A stretch of 24,322 bases of DNA. Source: a virus. The stretch covers positions 1 through 24,322 of the IMG/VR virus record IMGVR_UViG_3300034023_000704; one strand, given 5' to 3'. Each line of letters starts with the position of its first letter. Positions within the stretch are counted from its first letter, which is position 1. The translations under genes were made by a program, and so were the position numbers. Under the pieces are notes generated by a model, which did not search any database, was not told the DNA's origin, and was given only the letters and a program-made list of their open reading frames with translations. Below are positions 20,904 through 24,322 of the stretch, piece after piece.

Positions 20904-21085
20904 AGCCACTCCGACGGGGGGAACCCGTTGAATGCGATGGGCATGCCGTCGCCGATCTCCGTCTCAAACTCCCATTCGGGGAGGTTGAGTTCCTCGGCTG
21001 TCAGGACGATGAGCTCGATCGGCTCGTCGTCCCATTTGCACAATTCAATGTTTTCAAATACAATATCTTTCATATCTTTGCTCAT
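20900..21085 (-). CDS. Small acidic protein
   Basis: This 61-residue protein starts at an ATG after AAGGAGAAATGTC. It is markedly acidic (many Glu and Asp: DDEPIELIVLTAEELNLPEWEFETEIGDG), with a hydrophobic and Trp-containing C-terminus (FNGFPPSEWL). Small acidic phage proteins often mimic DNA or inhibit host nucleases or sigma factors, but nothing specific is visible here. The stop overlaps the next GTG. Confidence 0.65.
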   Translation of the reverse strand: MSKDMKDIVFENIELCKWDDEPIELIVLTAEELNLPEWEFETEIGDGMPIAFNGFPPSEWL

Positions 21086-21103
21086 GACATTTCTCCTTTT
21101 GCG

Positions 21104-21126
21104 GCGCCCGGTTTCCCCCCGGGCGC
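21104..21126 (-). other. Perfect 8-bp GC hairpin between genes
   Basis: GCGCCCGG and CCGGGCGC flank a 7-nt loop, directly after the stop of the gene at 21135 and before the AAGGAG of the next one. There is no U-tract, so a terminator is unlikely. It is more plausibly a message-stabilising or processing hairpin. Confidence 0.7.
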
Positions 21127-21134
21127 TGCTATTT

Positions 21135-21326
21135 TTACCGGCGAAACAGTTTGGATTCCCGCTCGTCCCAGCGAGCCGTCTCTTGGCGGAGGTACTCAGC
21201 CTCCGCCGTGGTTGTCTGCCCACGGCTGATCACCTGCTCAGCCGCAGACGCGTAGGTGCGGTACCATCCCTCGCCGATTGTGGCCTCAACGTCGGCCACC
21301 AGGTTTTCCTTGCGCTTGTTGTCCAT
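21135..21326 (-). CDS. Small charged protein
   Basis: This 63-residue protein starts at an ATG after AGGAGGTTTTG, chosen over the long upstream frame, which runs through the hammerhead and the previous gene. It is helical and charged (MDNKRKENLVADVEATIGEGW, then EAEYLRQETARWDERESKLFRR). Its leader contains hammerhead copy 3. No family is recognised. Confidence 0.68.
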   Translation of the reverse strand: MDNKRKENLVADVEATIGEGWYRTYASAAEQVISRGQTTTAEAEYLRQETARWDERESKLFRR

Positions 21327-21352
21327 CAAAACCTCCTGTGTTTGCGTGACCT

Positions 21353-21409
21353 GCCACATCAGTGCTGGGTGGTCATCCCCAGCAGACGCCTCGGGGGAGG
21401 CGTTTCGGC
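21353..21409 (-). ncRNA. Type II hammerhead ribozyme, copy 3 (core variant)
   Basis: On the minus strand: GCC, GAAA, CGCCTC/GAGGCG with loop CCCC, GUC, stem I TGCTGGG/CCCAGCA with an 8-nt loop, CUGAUGU, GGC. As in copy 2 the A9 position is U. The first base pair of stem II lies next to the upstream stop (TAGCC), so the ribozyme begins inside the stop codon's last base. Predicted cleavage is between 21385 and 21384. Confidence 0.82.
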
Positions 21410-21816
21410 TAGATTCCTCGGAGGCCGATGCACCCCCTTGGCTGTCCGTCCGGGCCCCGCAGCAATTCGCCCGGGGCGTAGACGTCATGGCGGTCTGGCT
21501 GTTTCTTGCCCACCGCATCGAGCACCATGCCCGACACGATGTACACGACCCCGTCTTTGGACTCGGGGAGGCCTGTGACCTCCCCGAATACGGTCCGCAC
21601 GGTCGGGAACCCGTACTCCGCCGACAGGGCGGATGCCTTCGGGGATGTCGTTGCCGACACCCGAGCAATAGAGCCCGAGGGCTCAACCTCCACAGATGAC
21701 TCGGCAGCGTCTGCCGAGGCGAAAATAACGATCCGGTGGGGGGTCAAATTGACGAGCTTGATATGCTCGCCATTGCTTTCCCTTTCCCACCACATCATCA
21801 AACTGCTTGCGTCCAT
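21409..21816 (-). CDS. NLTxHRI-family phage protein, copy 1
   Basis: This 135-residue protein starts at an ATG after AGGAGGAACGTA. It shares with the gene at 14076-14456 the order LVNLTPHRIVIF, a Ser/Ala-rich middle, TVFGEVTGLPE, YIVSGMVLDAV, DVYAPGELLRGPDGQPRGCIGL. This copy has an N-terminal addition with a WW pair. The conserved C-terminal block GQPxGCIGL with one Cys may be functional. The family is common in phages as I recall, without a role I can name. It is framed by hammerheads on both sides. Confidence 0.75.
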   Translation of the reverse strand: MDASSLMMWWERESNGEHIKLVNLTPHRIVIFASADAAESSVEVEPSGSIARVSATTSPKASALSAEYGFPTVRTVFGEVTGLPESKDGVVYIVSGMVLDAVGKKQPDRHDVYAPGELLRGPDGQPRGCIGLRGI

Positions 21817-21843
21817 TACGTTCCTCCTGTAGTTGCGTGACCT

Positions 21844-21902
21844 GCCTCGTCAGTGCTGGGCGGTCAGTCCCAGCAGACGCCATCTGGGGATGGCGTTTCG
21901 GC
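21844..21902 (-). ncRNA. Type II hammerhead ribozyme, copy 4
   Basis: On the minus strand: GCC, GAAA, stem III CGCCATC/GATGGCG with loop CCCA, GUC, stem I TGCTGGG/CCCAGCA with loop ACTGACCG, CUGACGA, GGC. Stem III is one pair longer and differs in sequence from the others while keeping all pairs. The core is canonical. Predicted cleavage is between 21876 and 21875. It lies between the genes at 21909-22052 and 21409-21816. Confidence 0.92.
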
Positions 21903-21908
21903 TGTTGG

Positions 21909-22052
21909 TTAGGACATATTCCACAGCTCGCATTGGAGCCCTTTGCGTTCCCACGCCACCAATGCTTCGATGGCTTCGGCGTAGCGCATGTACGCTCCAC
22001 CGATAAACCACTCGTTGCTTGTGGATTTGACCATTACTTGGTAGGTATACAT
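21909..22052 (-). CDS. Small unknown protein, first gene after promoter 2
   Basis: This 47-residue protein starts at an ATG after AGGAGG with a six-base spacing. It reads MYTYQVMVKSTSNEWFIGGAYMRYAEAIEALVAWERKG, a strand-helix-strand pattern like that of small phage proteins that adjust a host factor. No known family. The longer frame upstream of this start runs through the promoter and is not used. Function is unknown. Confidence 0.7.
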   Translation of the reverse strand: MYTYQVMVKSTSNEWFIGGAYMRYAEAIEALVAWERKGLQCELWNMS

Positions 22053-22074
22053 CTCATGCCTCCTGTTTGATTGT

Positions 22075-22142
22075 GGGGGCTTGCGCCCCCGCTTGCCGTC
22101 GACTGATATACATAGTATAGCGCACATTGAGCATGGTGTCAA
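22075..22142 (-). promoter_or_regulatory. Sigma70 promoter 2 with operator and GNRA hairpin leader
   Basis: On the minus strand TTGACA (22137-22142) and TATACT (22114-22119) are 17 nt apart, a near-ideal promoter. The operator palindrome GATATAC/GTATAGC (22105-22121) overlaps the -10 box. The transcript then folds GGGGGC/GCCCCC around a GCAA tetraloop (22075-22090). The upstream 40 nt (to about 22180) match promoter 3 closely. Confidence 0.9.
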
Positions 22143-22210
22143 CCCGTCTAACCTTAAATTTTTGAGCGATTCGCCAGCTCTGGTACACTGTCTGTGTACA
22201 GGATATGATT

Positions 22211-22244
22211 GACGGGGCTGACCTGCCGGCGGGTCAGCCCCGTC
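22211..22244 (-). terminator. 13-bp hairpin after the helicase gene, possible terminator
   Basis: A perfect 13-bp inverted repeat (GACGGGGCTGACC and its complement) with an 8-nt loop lies just after the helicase stop and before promoter 2. No U-tract follows, so it is not a standard intrinsic terminator. The position still suggests it separates the helicase transcript from the next unit or protects its 3' end. Confidence 0.5.
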
Positions 22245-22250
22245 GTGCAT

Positions 22251-23771
22251 CTACTCCTGCACGAAATAGAGGTCTGACTTGGCCCGGGTCAGGCCAACGT
22301 ACCGCAGATTCTGCTCCTGCTCAGCCTGCCAGGCCCGCATCCCCGGCCGCCCCAGCGACATCTTGTCGGGCTCCAACACGAACACCCGGTCTGCTTCCAG
22401 CCCTTTGGCCCGGTGGATGCTGGACAGCCACACGCTGGCCCCCGCATCGGCGAACAGGGCGGTCAAACCGCTCTTGATGTCCGCCAGCGACTGGATGTTT
22501 GGTTGGCCCTCCAGAAACGCCTGGAGGCATGCGATGCTGTCGTCCAGCGTCTGGATGGCCGTCTCCGAGTGTGGCTTCTGGGCCAGCTCTGCCCGTCTGT
22601 TCTCCCCGTAGCGCTCCATCCGCTGCGTAAACCCGGTGCGCCAGGGCTGGTCCTGCCCAAGCTTGAGCTTGTCGATGCTGACGGCCAACTTGGCCAGGCT
22701 GTCGCCCACGTTGCGCCCACGGATTCGGGCCTGGATGCCAGCGCCGATCAGCCGCAGGGCAGCGCCCACCAGCGGGGCGTTGCGCCGGCAGATGATCAGG
22801 TCCCCGGCGTGGGGCATGCTGGAGAATTCCTCTTTCGTGACTTTCAGGACCCGGCCTTCCGGGGCGTCCTTCCGGGCCTCGATGTGGGGCACGATACCCT
22901 GGGCCAGACGCAGGTGGCTGGTCGGGCACCGGTAGCAAACCGACAGTGGCAACTCCACCGCACCGGTCCGCTCGACCAGATTTGCGAATGCCCGGTTGTC
23001 GGCACCCGCAAAACCCTGAATTGCCTGCGCCGGATCTCCGACGGCGATGATGCGCTCGCCGGCGGCGATTACCAGTGCGAGCTGCGCAGCGCTCAGGTCC
23101 TGCGCCTCGTCCACCAGGACGGTGCCAAACCGCTGGGGGGCGATTCGCAGAGCGTACGGCAGGTAGAGCATGTCCGTGAAATCGATTTTGCCACTGCTGC
23201 GGAACTCTTGGATCCCCTCCGAGACGACCCGGGTCGACAAGGACACAACCCGGTCGTACACCTGCCCATACGACCACGGGCCGTCCGGGTCAATTTCGCT
23301 GAGCTCCTCGACCGCCTCAGCAATCTGCGCCGAGATGGCGTGATGGGAGATGAGCTCCCCGACGCTGTCTGAATCGTTCAGGCTGGTCAGCGTCAACCGG
23401 GCCAGGTCGACCAGGCGGCTGACCGAGCGCTTGAACGCTGCACTTCGCCCGACCATTGTGCGGTTCAGGAGCGCATCGATGATGTCGGCGTGCTTGTACT
23501 CCGCCATGTTCAGGCGTCGGGTCTGGCGGCGCAGCGCCTGATACCCGAGCGAGTGGATTGTCATCGCCCGGACGTTGCTGGGCAGGCGGCGCTCCAGCTC
23601 GCCGACGATATGCTTGTTGAATGCCAGGAAGGCCACATCGCCTTCCAGAAGCCGAGCGGCTTCGACGATTGTGGTCGTCTTGCCACTGCCAGCCACGGCG
23701 TTGATGGCCAGGTTGTCGCTCGTGTTTGCGACGGCGTTGAAAATGGCGTTTTGGTAGGTTGACCAGTTCAT
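22251..23771 (-). CDS. UvrD/Rep-type superfamily 1 DNA helicase
   Basis: This 506-residue protein starts at ATG 23771 after AGGAGAGCAAC. A longer frame upstream runs through hammerhead copy 5 and is rejected. Motifs in order: Q-motif region STYQNAIF near residue 4, Walker A AGSGKTT near 26, TIHSLGYQAL near 71, DEAQD near 221, GDPAQAIQGFAGA near 246, YRCP near 281, HRAKGLE near 450 and VGLTRAK near 491. All ATPase motifs are intact. It is shorter than cellular UvrD (about 720) and lacks the long accessory subdomains, as in other phage helicases. It should unwind DNA 3' to 5' in phage replication or recombination. Confidence 0.93.
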   Translation of the reverse strand: MNWSTYQNAIFNAVANTSDNLAINAVAGSGKTTTIVEAARLLEGDVAFLAFNKHIVGELERRLPSNVRAMTIHSLGYQALRRQTRRLNMAEYKHADIIDALLNRTMVGRSAAFKRSVSRLVDLARLTLTSLNDSDSVGELISHHAISAQIAEAVEELSEIDPDGPWSYGQVYDRVVSLSTRVVSEGIQEFRSSGKIDFTDMLYLPYALRIAPQRFGTVLVDEAQDLSAAQLALVIAAGERIIAVGDPAQAIQGFAGADNRAFANLVERTGAVELPLSVCYRCPTSHLRLAQGIVPHIEARKDAPEGRVLKVTKEEFSSMPHAGDLIICRRNAPLVGAALRLIGAGIQARIRGRNVGDSLAKLAVSIDKLKLGQDQPWRTGFTQRMERYGENRRAELAQKPHSETAIQTLDDSIACLQAFLEGQPNIQSLADIKSGLTALFADAGASVWLSSIHRAKGLEADRVFVLEPDKMSLGRPGMRAWQAEQEQNLRYVGLTRAKSDLYFVQE

Positions 23772-23791
23772 GTTGCTCTCCTGTGTGACTT

Positions 23792-23848
23792 GCCTCGTCA
23801 GTGCCAGATAGTCAGCTCTGGCAGACACCTCGGGGGAGGCGTTTCGGC
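23792..23848 (-). ncRNA. Type II hammerhead ribozyme, copy 5
   Basis: On the minus strand: GCC, GAAA, stem III CGCCTC/GAGGTG (one G-U pair), loop CCCC, GUC, stem I TGCCAGA/TCTGGCA with loop GCTGACTA, CUGACGA, GGC. Stem I differs at several positions from the other copies with compensating changes. The core is canonical. Predicted cleavage is between 23824 and 23823. It lies nine bases after the upstream stop and about 20 bases before the helicase start. Confidence 0.92.
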
Positions 23849-23857
23849 TCAGGATGA

Positions 23858-24097
23858 TTATGCCAGCTCAATCCAGGCCTTGGCCTGCAAATTGCTGCCT
23901 TTGACATTGAAAACGACCGTCGTCTTGTTTGGCGCCGGCGCCGGCACCAACGACGGGCATAACTCTGCACTCTTTTTCCAGCAGAGCAGCTGAGACCGCG
24001 CTTCCCGAATGCTTGTGGCGAAGACGAGGTTTCCAACATTTTCTGATCCATCCGGCTGGGTGAAACTGGTTACGACTTTGTGCGTGTAGCGGTTCAT
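23858..24097 (-). CDS. Small unknown protein, first gene after promoter 1
   Basis: This 79-residue protein starts at an ATG after AGGAGCACGGAAC. It has a strand-rich start (NRYTHKVVTSFTQPDGSENVGNLVFATS), a helix (IREARSQLLCWKKSA) and a C-terminal strand (KTTVVFNVKGSNLQAKAWIEL). No motif is recognised. The first gene of an early phage transcript often modifies host functions, which is only a guess here. Confidence 0.68.
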   Translation of the reverse strand: MNRYTHKVVTSFTQPDGSENVGNLVFATSIREARSQLLCWKKSAELCPSLVPAPAPNKTTVVFNVKGSNLQAKAWIELA

Positions 24098-24119
24098 GTT
24101 CCGTGCTCCTGTGTGGTTG

Positions 24120-24185
24120 GGGCTATTCGCCCGTGACTGTCTTGACTGATATACATAGTATATCACTCTGGGGGTGTAATGCCAA
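24120..24185 (-). promoter_or_regulatory. Sigma70 promoter 1 with perfect operator palindrome
   Basis: On the minus strand TTGGCA (24180-24185) and TATACT (24157-24162) are 17 nt apart. The operator GATATAC-ATA-GTATATC (24148-24164) is a perfect palindrome over the -10 box, whereas the other two promoters carry one mismatch. The transcript begins with the hairpin GGGC/GCCC (24120-24132). Confidence 0.88.
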
Positions 24186-24204
24186 ATTTGATGGGCGCTC
24201 GATC

Positions 24205-24235
24205 AATAAAAACACCCGGGCTGGGGACCCGGGTG
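24205..24235 (-). terminator. Intrinsic terminator
   Basis: On the minus strand an 8-bp stem CACCCGGG/CCCGGGTG with a 7-nt loop is followed by TTTTTATT. It stops transcription coming from the gene that ends at 24256 and insulates promoter 1. Confidence 0.92.
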
Positions 24236-24255
24236 CAGTGTTGGCGGTGGACGGC

Positions 24256-24321
24256 TCAGGCTGTTCGCACCTCCCCTCGGTACGGCTCGCGGGTGGCGGG
24301 GATGATCCATTCATCTTCCCA
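24256..24321 (-). CDS. C-terminal end of an upstream minus-strand gene (partial)
   Basis: The only frame that runs open from the window edge to a stop just before the terminator encodes WEDEWIIPATREPYRGEVRTA, ending TGA at 24256-24258. The sequence has normal protein composition. The competing minus-strand frame across 24123-24314 passes through the terminator and promoter 1 and is rejected. Identity is unknown because the rest lies outside the window. Confidence 0.6.
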   Translation of the reverse strand, partial: WEDEWIIPATREPYRGEVRTA

Positions 24322-24322
24322 G

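Noticed and set aside
23772-23828. N-terminal extension of the helicase (ALTRQVTQ-type residues)
   Set aside because: It is the hammerhead read as protein. The same residues appear in front of several unrelated genes, and the ATG at 23771 has the ribosome-binding site.
11552-23848. The repeated GC-rich intergenic segments as transcription terminators or CRISPR-like repeats
   Set aside because: No U-tract follows, spacing is irregular, there are no spacers, and the conserved bases fit hammerhead and twister cores precisely.
24123-24314. 63-residue minus-strand frame at the right end
   Set aside because: It runs through a clear terminator and promoter 1; a different frame ends properly before the terminator.

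Overview
This window is a piece of a tailed-phage (siphovirus-type) genome or prophage. The host cannot be fixed from the sequence. The sigma70-type promoters and strong AGGAGG ribosome-binding sites say Bacteria. No integrase, terminase, portal or lysis gene is visible, so the genome continues beyond both ends.

The left part (1-11524) is one plus-strand late block in classic siphovirus order. It holds capsid-region structural genes, a head-tail connector, a neck or tail-terminator candidate, two tandem tail-tube paralogues, and a tail assembly chaperone with a -1 frameshift at a run of nine A. The tape measure, distal tail protein, tail hub, a fibre-type protein and a calcineurin-like metallophosphoesterase follow. 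A 107-nt near-perfect inverted repeat (521-627) separates the first two complete genes.

The right part (24322-11552) is all minus strand and looks like the early region. Three sigma70 promoters with 17-nt spacers (near 24160, 22115 and 15660) share a palindromic operator across the -10 box. Each transcript starts with a GC hairpin. The genes include a UvrD/Rep-type helicase, a RecT-like annealing protein with its usual small partner, a block of membrane, coiled-coil and helix-turn-helix proteins, a pentapeptide-repeat protein, a ribbon-helix-helix protein and many small unknowns. Several genes are too short for ordinary ORF calling.

The most notable content is RNA. Eight sites on the minus strand fold as self-cleaving ribozymes: five type II hammerheads and three twisters. 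Seven lie between a stop codon and the next ribosome-binding site, and the eighth follows the last gene of the block. Other gene pairs in the operon overlap by a few bases (ATGA, GTGA) or sit close together. The operon therefore seems to have coupled junctions and ribozyme-cut junctions, as if its long message were chopped into one- or few-gene pieces. Two more structured gaps (16455-16522, 18617-18703) are not recognised and are candidates for further RNA elements.
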